A stretch of DNA of 64,000 nt from Anthopleura xanthogrammica (taxonomy: Eukaryota > Cnidaria > Anthozoa > Actiniaria > Actiniidae), in the NCBI GenBank assembly GCA_964019055.1, contig OZ025207.1:3147001-3211000 (forward strand). Reading direction: 5' to 3'. This document shows positions 46,345 to 59,200 of the stretch, one piece after another. Positions within the stretch are counted from its first letter, which is position 1; every line of letters starts with the position of its first letter. The notes below the pieces were generated by a model, which saw nothing but the letters and a program-made list of their open reading frames with translations, made no database searches and was not told the DNA's origin. A program made the translations under genes and the position numbers.

Positions 46345-47104
46345 CAGCAACTACAGAAGCTACATGTATATTATTATTATTAATATTAATATATAGATTT
46401 TATTAGATTATTATCATTATTAGGAAAGTACTAGAGTCTGAAAAGAGAGAAGATTTTGTGTGACTGTGAAAAAAAAACCTCATGGTAGGAATAGAGCAGA
46501 TTTTGTATGAGTGTGAAAAGTCATGGCACATGGTTAAAATGCGGCACGGACATGGCATCGAATGTTAAATGTTACCATACATGGCACGGTACTGACACAG
46601 TCCATGCTGTAAACTTTTCAGTTATACCAAAACTGGTCTTATAATGCCATGACCATGATCAGAGGCATAGAGAGGGGGGTGGTTGCATCCCCCTAAATTT
46701 TTATCTCGGCACCAACATTTCAGTAATTTATGCAGGATTTTTTGCTACACCCTGACTGTGATGGTTTTGTGTTAGGACATTGTCATTGGCATAGCAATGA
46801 CTTCATTCGGTAGATCACTTGTTCAAATGAAGTTTTCAATTCTGTACATTTTTATGAAACTGTCATGCTGTTTCACAGTCACATGCAATCTGCTCTGAGA
46901 GACAGAGAAAGCAAAGACAATGCTGGTTCAATGTGATGTCGAGAGCCCATTCTTTTTCATGTGAAAACTAAGAATCCTTAAGACTAGTGTTCTCATCAGC
47001 GCATAATAAAATGTTTGCATGATGGCATTCTTTGACCACCACTACCAGAATGCTTCACAGATTTTCTTTCATATTCAAATTTGTATTTCCTCATGAGAAT
47101 ATTG

Positions 47105-47248
47105 TGGTTAAGTGATCACGCACAAAGCAATTCAAGATGAGGCTTCAGGGAAACAATGAAGTAATCCTAATATATTCTTTTGTTTCCCCGGAGCCTTGTC
47201 TTGAATTGCTTTGCGCGAAATCACTCAACCAGAATATCAAACGTGGAC
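47105..47248. mobile_element. Family C fold-back MITE
   Basis: The left arm (GCACAAAGCAATTCAAGATGA) and the right arm (GTCTTGAATTGCTTTGCGC) are inverted around TTTGTTTCCCCGGAGCC. It is nearly the same as 53655-53788. Confidence 0.82.
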
Positions 47249-47994
47249 TATTGGTGCTAATGAACTTAAAAGGAAAGAAAGTGTGCAAGGGATTCTGGTA
47301 GTAGAGGTTAAAATTAATGACGTCATAATGAAAATATTCTATTTGTTGTTGCTTCCTGAAACTCTCATGAGAACGTCCTCAATGGAGTAAACGTGAAAAA
47401 GAAAAGAGCTTGACGTGCTGTCATTTTGAGTCAGTCTTTGTAATCATTGCTAAATCTGTCTACCAAAGTAAGCGTTAATGTAGCTGATAAAACATTAATT
47501 ATTTCTCTGAACTCAGCCTGACATATAGAATGAACTCAGCTCATTACTAATGTGATTGACGAAAGCCAAAACGCCAGACATCTGAAATTGGTAGGTGGCC
47601 AAAATATGAAAATCACTTTTTCAACCTAATGTATCATTGATGACAGATTTAATTTAACAGCTGCAATAGGTGCTACAATAGCTAGTCCGGCGAAGGTATG
47701 CAATGCAGTTAAAGTATTTAAAGGTTATTTATAAAGCAGCAGAGTAAGCATAAGATGTGTAATACTATAATCTTTGGCAGGATGTCTTTTTTTAGCTGCT
47801 GGATAAAATAATTATGTTCCAATGTTAGAATCACTTCTGCAAAGTGCAATAAATTGATGAAAATAATTTTTGTTTTGTGTTTATTTGATCGAAATAATGG
47901 TTTTCGCTGTAGCAGGAGAGGAGTTACCAAGGAATTAATGGAAGAAAGGTTAATAAGGCAGTTTTTAGTCTAACAAAAATGAAAAACAGTCTTA

Positions 47995-48190
47995 CATCAG
48001 CCATTAGATCTCTTTACACCTTGGGCATAATGTTTTCCCATCTCAGACCACATAATTCCCTAGAATATTACTTCTTTGTTTAACAGCTGTGCATGTGCAT
48101 GAGAAGACACATGAATATGGATACAACTGGAACAAAGAATCTTATTCTCAAGAGAATGACATGTGGTCTGAAAATATCTATTAAAGAAGC
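47995..48190. mobile_element. Family B fold-back MITE
   Basis: It contains CCCATCTCAGACCACATAAT, TGCATGTGCATGAGAAGACA and GAATGACATGTGGTCTGAAA. The right end is eroded. A second degenerate partial copy follows to about 48340. Confidence 0.75.
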
Positions 48191-49731
48191 CCTTGTGGTT
48201 CTGTTTGCATGAGCCAACCATTTCCTAGAGTATCCCTTCTTTTTTTAACGGTTGTGCATTAGAAGACACTTAAATACAACTCAAACAAAGACTCTTATTC
48301 TTGAGAGAATGACATGTGGTATTAAAATTAAGAAGCCCTCGTTGTTCAGCCCAGAGGTTCAATAAAATTCCATTTCAATTTCTACTTTGATATTTGAGAA
48401 GTATGTTGAGTGGTTTCAAAAAAAAAAAAAAATTTTAGCCACTTTTCTGATTTCCAAGAAAAATATGATTCAAGAAACCAGGGAGATACTGCCCTGCAGG
48501 GACAGCAGAGCACCCCAACTCCCCCCCATCTCTGCCGACAAACATACACAAACACATATTCCATTTTCAACACACCAGGTTTGATTCAAAAATTTCACAC
48601 AAATCAACAATCTATAGAGGAAATATCTGCTTTGAAAATTAAGAACTCAAACACTAACTTTATTCATTACCTTACATTAGTAAATACATTGTGTCATAAA
48701 TTAATGCTAAAAATGTTTAAATTCACAAATTAAAGACATTGCAACAACGCAAATAATTGCTGACTATCTACTATGTCGTCATATTGCATTTCAATGAAAT
48801 TGCTAACAATTAGCACGAGGAAATTGCAATCATTGTATGATATCTATGACATTATTAAACATCTAGATTTCAGTGCGTGGACATAACTCAAATGCGCACA
48901 TGACATGTTTAAAATTAGTATAACATGAAACTGAGGGCACAATTCATCTATTTACAATAGTGGAAAGAAAATAATTCAACGGCAAAAATTATTATTTCAC
49001 AAGGTTTCTTTCACAAGTGTTAGAGAAGGTTTGCAATGAATAAGAAAAAGAAAAAAGTTCCTTACTAGGTTTAATCTTCATTTGGCAACAACTGTCTATA
49101 TTCCTTTTTTGCCGACTACAGACATTCATTCCCTTGAGTATTATTTCTTTGTAACTTAGTTGAACAAATAAACGTATACTTATGGGTAAAGGTGGTAGGA
49201 AATAGGAAAAGCCAAATAAATTACTGACCATATAATTTTCATTCGAATTTGTACGTTATTTTCTACAAAATAAGAGGAAAACTCCTGGATTTAATTAAAA
49301 TTTCAAATTAGTTTCACTTCTAACGAAACTTAGATTAGACAAGAATTTTAGCTCTTCTAATCCCACGTGCGAAATCAAACAATTTGCTGTCACGATAAAG
49401 TAGGTTTCAGTGGATGTCAATCAAGGCGTTTCTATGCCATTCCATAGGCACATGCCCTTGAAAGCAGTTTCCCGACAATATTATGGAAAGAAACACCTTC
49501 ATTGAAGTCTACCAAAACATCATTTTAGCGTGACAGAAAATTAATGATTTTGCACAGTGATTGAGAAGCACTTTAATTAATTAGCAAATAAATGTGTGCC
49601 ATGTCATTCACCTTCATTAACACTGTCATGCGGTTACAATAGGGTCAATAATGTCTAACAATGTCACTGTCAGTAATGTTGTCAGCAAAGGTATCAACCA
49701 TGATGAAGTAAGTATTACTGGCATTATCTAT

Positions 49732-49985
49732 ACACGCATCAAGCATTCTGCACTACTGCTCTAAGCACATGCTCAGGGGATTAAAAAGTGAGATAATAAA
49801 ATTATTTTGTAAAACATGTTATATTTTAGTTGTATTTTTCTTGTCAAATACAATTTTCATTAAATATTCCTGTGAATTTTGAGTCAAATATACCAAAAAA
49901 TTGCATATTTTACAAAATATTATCCCACTTTTTAATCCCCTGAGCATGCGCATAGAGCAGTAGCACGGAATGCTTGATGCGTGAA
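49732..49985. mobile_element. Fold-back MITE with about 60-bp terminal inverted repeats
   Basis: The left end (ACGCATCAAGCATTC, ACTGCTCTAAGCACATGC, AGGGGATTAAAAAGTG) is repeated inverted at the right with few mismatches. The interior is AT-rich and also partly palindromic. No coding frame is present. Confidence 0.85.
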
Positions 49986-50278
49986 TCAGAGGATGTCGGC
50001 AACATAGAAAACAATTGTGTCATTAGCAATTCAACTGGAATCGTGTCCTATTTACCAATGCATACTAGTGCTATTTTCATCCATGTTTTCAAACACAATA
50101 TTAGTCTATCTGACCTTCAGTTACTTGACCACTTCGCTTGTCTTCCTGCCTGGAAAAGATGATGTGGCTTCCTGGAAATGGTGCGCTATGCTTCCTGGAA
50201 ATGGTACCCTAGGCTTCCTGGAAATGGTGCCCTACTGGTTTGTTGGTTCATCAATTGATACCAATGTATTATTTACAG

Positions 50279-53200
50279 TTAATCAAGGACAGTAAAAGCC
50301 ATTGAAAGCTCCCTGAAAAGGCTCCCCATTTTACCAGAGAGAGCGGTTTTGCTTGATATCACACTTCGGATAGACATCAGGTGTGCATGGCATGTTTGGC
50401 ACTTTTGGTATCTAGAAAAAAACACACAAAAGAACAAAGAAAGTTCAGGAGTTTGTCATAACTCTTATTATATAGACACTTAGTGTTTTAAAAGGAAATA
50501 TGGCAATCGTATTTTTCATACGAACAACATCCGGGACCTAAGTGACATATTCTCCATATCCTCACATGTTAATAAGATATCAATGACGTCATTTCCAATG
50601 TTTTCCTGCTCACTTTATTGTGCATTGTAACAGGCCAAGATCAGTCAAAATGGTGTTTTTGTTTGTGGATGTGATTATTTCATACAAAGAAAATTGCGGC
50701 TTGAAGATCCATATTGGTTCTCACCTCTCTTCTCTAACAAGATCAACACCTATCGATGCTGGTGGTGCACACATGTTGCTCTTGATAACTGGAGCAAAGT
50801 TTTTCAGGACCAGCTTGAGTGCAGACGCTGCTGCTTGTACATAGCTACAAGTAGAATAATTATGGAACAACATACTTAGAACTTATCCTTCTACAGTTTC
50901 TACTTTCATGTGTATTGCACACATAGTGTGCTTTTCCCCTTGCAAGTCACATTGTGTGTCTGTGCCTTACAGCGCTTTTCATATTTCTGTGACCTACTGA
51001 CTCCAGACGTCTGGCGTTTTAGCTTCTGTCAATCAAATTTACGACGGGCCGAGTTCATTCGAATTGCAAACGATAAAGAAATTCCAGTGTGAAAATGGCT
51101 GTCTAGTCAAGGGAATTTCTTGTGGCTCGATCGGAATAAACTCAGCTCATCATAAATTTGATTGACGGAAGCCAAAATGCCAGACGTCTTGAGTCAGTTA
51201 AGTGGTGGAAATATGAAAAGCGCTGTAATGATCATTCTTACCTTTCATATTTACTAATAAATAAGTCATTTAATTGAGGTAAAACAAGTATGCAGATTCC
51301 AAGATTCCAAACAGATCTGTAATCAAAAATATGACCATTAATATTGCCGATAAGAATCCACTAATAGCATACATTACTCAGCATCATCACCACACGCTAA
51401 ACTACAACCAACTTACTGTTTAAGGCAAAGTACATGGAGTACATCCACTAAGATTGCTGGATCATTCATGTTGACTGCTGTCTGTACGGCTGTCTAAAGA
51501 GATAAATGATAATGAAAGAGCTTTGTTATAAACAGGCCAATACTCCAGTCTTGAGTTTTCTGTTGCTCATGATCAGGGTTAGTCTCAATTTTGTGTAATT
51601 ATCCCAGACGAATTTGTGCAATGACACTCTTCCAAGTCTACTTAGGTAACTCATTTCTAAAATGGGAAATTAGCCTTTCCGAAGTTGCAGAAAATGCACT
51701 GCATCATGGGGCTGTTTTGAGGGATGCTTCATCACGCAAGTGAAAGAGATGCCATATAAGTATCAAAGCATCCCTCAAAACAGCCCATTATGCAATGCAT
51801 TCTGCAACTCGGGAAATGCTAATAGACAACTGTCAAAGAATGCACAATTTATGATTATTATAAAAATAACTGTTATAAATCTCGCTTTTTAATTGGTTGA
51901 TGGTGTGCGCATTATGAGAGCAAATAGAGATATGAGTGCATTTGTATTTTATAAAAGACATAAAAAACTTGCTTGCTGTGCTGTGTGAAGTTACGAAGCA
52001 CTTTGGGATTGTCAGAACTCTTGAGAAGTGTTGAGAAGCACTGTGCCATGCTTCACCGTGTACACTTCTCTTGTGTTCTGCCAATCCCTTCATGCTTTAT
52101 AACAGCACCGTGCGTGTTTTCTATTTCTTTAATAAATAATTGACTCTATAAGACTATGCTGTCTTAGGTAGAAAACTTACTTTTGTTTCCCCATCGACCC
52201 AGTATCGATTAATGATTGACAGGTTCTTCTGTCTTGCTGACATGATACCACAGATAGACGCGTGGCCTGTGATTCAACAATTATCTAACTGATTAGCTCA
52301 TTTCAATTAGATTATTTTGATATTCCTTTGTCCAAGACCACTCTACACACAAGTGTCTGACTTTAAGCTATCAAGTTTTGTCAAAGAAATCAAGGGTGCT
52401 GCACTTGCCTCTCATCATCTGGGTTTCAGGTTTGATTCCTGGACTTCACATTACATGTTAGTAGAGTTTGTTATTCTATCCCTTGATTTGAACTCAAGGT
52501 CTATTTTCAGGTTCTGCGAACATTTTCCCCTCTCCACAAAACCCAACATGCTAAATTCCATTTCAATCTTTGAGTTAGCAGTGCCCTGACTTAGATCAGC
52601 CAAGAGGTTGTTTCAGGGTTCTATCTGTGAGTTAGCCATGCCCTGACTTCAATCAGCCTTGAGGTTGTTTCAGGGTTGGATAAAATTGATGTTACAAAAT
52701 TGGGTTGATAAATTTGAATAACAGAAGTAAAGGAAACATGAAAACAGCTACAAGAAATGAATAGCTTCTACTTACTCTTATTGAGCAAGTCCAAGCATTC
52801 TGCCTCAGATATTTTTGGTTGAGGAGGAATAAACATGTTATCATCATACGGTAGATCTCTTGGTGTTTCAGGTTTGATTATAGCTTGAGGCTGAGAAACA
52901 TAAAAAACACCATAATATTATGATATATTCTTAATTCAGTGCTAAAACTTTAAGGCCAGCACACACTAGGCATCAAGTTGCTGCAAAACGATGCAGCGGC
53001 ATGTCGCTGCAACAATTCTCCTTGTGTACTTGGGAATTTCTCTGAAAAATCTTGTCCCCATGACAGAATTTTGTCACTGCAACATGTCACACAAATTCAA
53101 ACTGGTTTGAATTCATGCGACCTATTGCAGCAACAAAATGGGTGAAAGTGACATTAACACATCGTGTGTACACACGGGGGTATTGTCCCTGTGTTGTGTT

Positions 53201-56200
53201 GACTTGATGGCTAGTGTGTGCTAGCCTTCACTGAGATTCTCAATATTCCGTGAACTTGGCAGTTGTGCGTTTCCCATTTGAATTTGTTTTTTCACTGCCG
53301 CCAGTCAAAAATATAAAAGGTAACGACTGATTAGTTTTGATTGATGGCAGCAAAAAACAAATTTCACAACAATCCATTGAAATGTCTGAGCTGACTGGCC
53401 ATTATTTCAAGCCCTTTATGTGAATCAGTTATGAGTAACCTACTGGTAGAAAGTCTGACATGTGCAGACCTGCTGGCTTATCTCTCTCTGACGGCACAAT
53501 GTTCTTGGTTTGAGTCAAAGCAACTGGCTCAGGCTGGCTGGGCTATAATGGCAAAAAAAATATGATTATTCATTCAAAATATGGTTTTGTATTGGTTATA
53601 TTTTCAGGGTTTGAATTATGCTTTGAATGGCGCACTTTCAATATTCTAGTTGAATGGTCACTAACTTACAAAGCAATTCAAGACGAGGCTCCAGAAAACA
53701 ATAGAGTAATCCTTATATATTCTTTTGTTCCCCCGGAGCCTTGTCTTGAATTGCTTTATACATGATCCCTCAACCAGAATATCAAAAGTGGGCTATTGTC
53801 AACACAATATAATAATTATAAATAATTTTACTTCCAAGCTTTCGGGTCTCTGACCCATCGTCAGGGAAAGAATGTTTGACAATGACAAGATTGAAACACG
53901 AAGTAAACATCAATGCAAAAAGGTTTTAGTATGAGGCTTTGTGCTGAATTAAATTTATTCTTTTCTTTTGTCACAAATCACTGAGTAATATGCACAGAGA
54001 CTCACATTGAAATGTTTGTGTGTGACAAGTATAGCATATCTCGGAAGTGGGCAGTTTCTTCTTACCTTTGTAGGTTCAGGGACAACAGGTGCCCTACTGA
54101 TAGGTGCAGGAACTGGAGCAGGAGCAGGTGCCGGGGCTGAAAAGTAATGGCATTCAGTTTACTTGGAAGTGGGTAACTTAATGATTGAGGGAGAAGGGTA
54201 AAGCTAGCAGACATGGAGGATAGGAAAGAGAAAAAAGATAGAGGAAATCTTGAATGTTAACTAAACAAATATATGGCATATATTTTACAACAGGTAGTTG
54301 CAACTCAATATTCCTATATTTTTAGAATAGTTTTATTTACCTGGGTTATCATCTATAGGTGCTTGGAACGGTATGAGTTTCTTTTTTGGTTTTGGTGATC
54401 GATCTACATGCATGCATAAATTAATGTTAACTACATTGTACGGCACTATGTATGGCAATTATGTTGGTTATGATAATTGTTATTATAAATGAATTGTTAT
54501 TATAATCATGGTATTTTTATTTTATCTGATTTGTCTGTAATCCATGACACTAGCCATTATTATTATCTTTTTTTTTTCCATTCAGTACAGTCATCCCTAC
54601 AGCGTTAGCTGTAGACCATTTCACGGTTGTTGTCCCTCAACCTCAGCCTCAATAGCATGTAATTTATTCTTTAGAATTTGACTAAAGCCCGTGGAAGTTT
54701 TAAGTGTTTCTAATCAATAGACATTTTTGAAAGCGCTCGTGCATCTCGAAAAATTAATGGTCTATTGTTTGATAATGTGTACATTCCTTAAATTACCGTG
54801 AGCTGTAGTCAAATTCTAATGAATATATTACACACTATTGAGGCTGTGGTGGAGCAACGACAACTGTGAAATGGTCTATTTGGTTTTTCACTGACACCAG
54901 TCAAAAATATAAAAGGTTCCGACTGATTAGTTTTTATTGACGGCAGCAAAAAACCAATTTCACATTCAACAAGCCATTGAAATGTCTGAGTTCGCAGAAT
55001 ATTGAGAATCACAGTAATGGTATTTATGTATGAATAGCAAACTTACAAATCAGGCTAAACATGTTCAAAAGAGTCTATGGTCATGATAGTAGCATTATGC
55101 ATTGAGTATGACAGAGCAGAGCACAATTACCTAGCTTTTTTCTAGATTGAAATACTGCTTCCATGTTATCTTCATCAGCTCCAGCTTTTTCTTCTGGTTC
55201 TTCTTCTGGTTCTTCTTTTACTACTGGAGGGCTGGGACGTGACGACCTAAAACAAATTGTATTGCAGTATTACATGTTACACTCTTACACTTCTTGGCAA
55301 AGCTGTCTATATATGTGCACAGACTGAGTCAGCATTGTACTCTTCACACGACAGTTCCAATTTGAGCAAGTAACACGCTGATCTCACTCTGATACTCCAG
55401 GAGCGTAGCCAGGGGGGGGGGGCAGGGGTTAGCTTTTTTTTTAGAGTATAAGAGTATAAAATGACCACCAATATTTCCAACAAAATGAGAAATATTGCAG
55501 TCTTTATGATACTTTTTACACTATTACTGTTGACCTACTTTGTTTTTGTTGATGTTGTTTGTGGACGCTCTGTGTTAAAGGCCCGTCTAGGAGGTCTACA
55601 GTTAAAAACACTTATAGTTAATTATCAACAACATCTTTATTTTACAAATACTAACCTCAGGTATTGTTTCTCTTTATAATTACATTATATTACAATTTGC
55701 TGGCTATTAAAAAAATTCTTTGTTTCCGTAGCCAATAGAGCTTGGGTTGTCACATATCAGAAGACTTCTTTACCTCTGACGTAATGTTTTCTATTTACAG
55801 ACCACGTGTCATTCTCTTGAGAATAAGATTCTTTGTTTGAGTTGCATCCATATTCATGTGTCTTCTCATGTGCAACCATTTAACAAAGAAATGATACTCT
55901 AGGGAAAGACATGTGGTCTGAAATGTGAAAACATGCACAAGGTGAAGAGGTCTTTAGGTTAGGTCAGTGTAAACTTTACTATGCTATTATAAAATATTGA
56001 TAATGAAAAGTATGAATGGACATACGTTTTTGTGGATGGCACTTTGACTGGTACTTGTTCAATAACAGGTGCATTCTCACTTGGAACCTCCTAGAATAGA
56101 ATTGTGCAGATATTAATGCATGATCTTAGCAGAGAACACAGGAATTCCAGATATGAACTTCTCCTCTGAAGTCACTGGGGATTGAACTATGGACCTCACA

Positions 56201-59200
56201 AGGCAGCACACTAGACAAAGTAGAAAAACTTCTCTTAAATGTCAAAGATACTTACCCCAACATAATTCCCTACGTCACTCTTTTCTTCATTAGCTTTTGC
56301 TATGAGATTTTCTAAGTGCTGAAAATACCAGGAAAGTTATATATGTTATTTGATAATGCCTACTGAGGTGAAAATACGGTGAATAAAAAGAGCTTGAGGA
56401 ATTGTTTCGCAACTTACAACTGAATGGAAACAACCGAGGGTTTCTACAAGTTAGAGTGGTCAAAAGAAAACCCCTTACAGTACGTCATAATGCAGCTCAA
56501 TTTAGAGGACAAAACAATAGGTTCCAATTCTCATTTGATTGAAAAAATTTCTTTTGTTTTCTCCTCTAAGCGCTTGAGCTGCTTTGATGTCATGTGCAAG
56601 GGGTCTATAATTGATAACATAAAAGATACATACCCCAAGATCTACTACCCATACTGTCACGTTGGACTGGTAGAATCCAGCTCCAATCTATATACAATCA
56701 GAATATATAATATATTAATAACTGAACATTCATGTTAGATCATTTGGCTATCAAGGGGATGGAAATAGAAAAGTGAACAATCTTAAAAGGGAAAAACAAA
56801 ACAAAAATAATGCAAATTTCCTAATCATTAGCAGTCAGCGGCTATTGCTGAAGTTTATGTATATGCGTATATGTTTGCTTTGCCTTATCGTTAGCTTGGC
56901 TCGTTTGCTTTGCTTTTATGCTGGTTCACATTAGTTTTGCCTTATTAGCCATTACTGGGGTTTTTTGTTCCCTCCCTTCCCTCCCCTAACATGGAACTTA
57001 GGTAAGTATCTACTCAAAGCAATTTTTCCACTGAATACATTCAGTGTAACAGGTGCCGGGGGTTGACCTGTGGCTTGGTTGCCATGGTAACCTCCTTGCT
57101 AGCCTCTGCTTGCCAGATTGCATAATGGATGGCACCTACCCTACACAACTCATGCTTGTTGACAAGTTAATCAAGTCTACATACCAACTGGTTTGAGGCA
57201 AGTGAAAAATCTGCAACTTTTCCCCAACCAAGAGAAAAGCTTTCATAACATCTGACAGGTTCCCAGCCATATATCTGTAGAATCAATAAACAATGGACAT
57301 GAGCTCTACTTGACTTAGTGGAATGTGTACTTAAGCATTAAAACTTGCATGTTCTGTGCTGCAAGAAACAAGAATAAGGAACCGAAAGTTGCATTGCGAA
57401 TTATGAGCATAACAGACGTGATATTACTGCAGAGTGTATTTTTATGCCAGAAAAACATGTTGTGGCCATGCCCTCAAATTATGCACATGACTCTGCCGAC
57501 AAACATCAACCTTTTTAGTCTGCATTTTTTTCTCCAAGTATCAGCACATCGTTTTGATAATAGTGGGGAAGAAAATTATGAACGTTAATTTTCGAGATGA
57601 CTTACCTTAAGAGAATCTTGTGCACCACTGAACAAACCACTCCCCTCTGAGTGAAAATCTATACATCTGTTAAAAAAGAGAACTTGTTTTATGACTGCAA
57701 ACTTAATTTAATATATCAAATTTCTGGCAGGTACTTTTGCTTCATGGAATAATAATGAGTATTAAGTAATATTATTATTCGTTCTATCGTAAGGTTTTCC
57801 CATTACAGACCATGTGTCATTCCCTAGAGTATCATTTCTTTGTTTTATGGTTGTGCATGAGAAGACACATGAACATGGATACAACTCAAACAAAGAATCT
57901 TATTCTCAAAAGAATGACATGTGGTCTGTAATGGGAAAACATAGCACCTCAATGAATACAGTCTATTAGTAACATGGGTCTGTGTTCACAAAACTCTTCA
58001 ACCAGAGAGAAAATTAATTGATCATTGATCAACCCCATCTTTGGTTTTACCAGACTGCCTCTGTTACCATGGTTATACCCTTTGTAATAAAGGTAATGGC
58101 ATATCAATGGCAAGTGATTGACAAGTTGCTTACCTTACAGGACATGTCTCTACATCAGTGCTTGATACAAGCTGGAATGTCTCCAGATCCCAGAATTTAA
58201 CAGTTCTGTTAAAAAAAATTGAATTGACCTCAAGGGTTGATTTTCACAAAATGAAAAGAATTTTACAGCAAAAGCTACAAGTCCCTTTAATGTATTAAGA
58301 GTAAAATTCATCAATCACTCTCCGAAAAACCTCACTTTTATCAAACCCTGAAACAACCTCTGGGCTGATCTCAGCCAGAGAACCCAGAGAAAACCCCTCG
58401 AAGTATAGGAGAGAAACAACAAGCAACTCTATACTCAGACACATACGACACAGAGCCCAGGACTTGAACCTGGGTTGCATTGATGAGAAGTTAGTGCTTC
58501 CAACGCTACGACACCCATGCTTCCCATCAAATATTCCATTGCTTACCTGTCGTTGCTCCCAGTCGCTAACAAGAACTCTTTAGGATGGAATTCAGCACAG
58601 TTTACTGGTCCAGAATGGAGTTTAAAATCATTTATAAGCTTCCCAGCAGTGAGATCCCATAACTAGTAATAATAAAAAGTCAGTCAAACATGTAGCAGTG
58701 CATAATAATACAGTAATCATAAATATGAAAAATCCAAATGGAGCCGCAATACTACTGAAAAAAAAAACAGCTGAAAACATTTCACGGGAAATGAACCCAC
58801 AACCTTTGTGAGTGATTGTACTATCTAAGCTTTAAAATAAATTGTTTATTTAACAAAAAACTACATCTTATAAACCTCCACAATCTATAATCCTATTACC
58901 TTTGCTGTTCCATCTTCCCCTGAAGATACAATCCATCTGCCATCTGGACTAAATCTTAAATTATTTACGCAGTCTGTATGACCCTGGTGAACAAAGAAAA
59001 TTATAATAAATTATGCTTCAAGAAATTAAACTTCAAGATAATAAAAATCTGGTCAAATCTTTGTCTTGCTGGTCATTTTGATCATTAATGTTGAGCCACA
59101 AATGAGGTATCATGACACTGGCAACCATGACACTAGCAACTGGCTGGCCATTATTTCAAGCCATGGTACTAGTACTAGAACCGTGTACCTTCATGGTACC

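Larger units (their letters stand above)
46345..50278. other. Intergenic region between convergent CBFB and KATNB1
   Basis: No conserved exon is found on either strand. Contents include a family C element (47105-47248), part of family I (47505-47612), a family B element (47995-48190) with a degenerate second copy to about 48340, and a long-arm fold-back (49732-49985). A short 23-24 bp tandem repeat (GGCTTCCTGGAAATGGT, three units) lies at 50160-50235. Confidence 0.65.
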
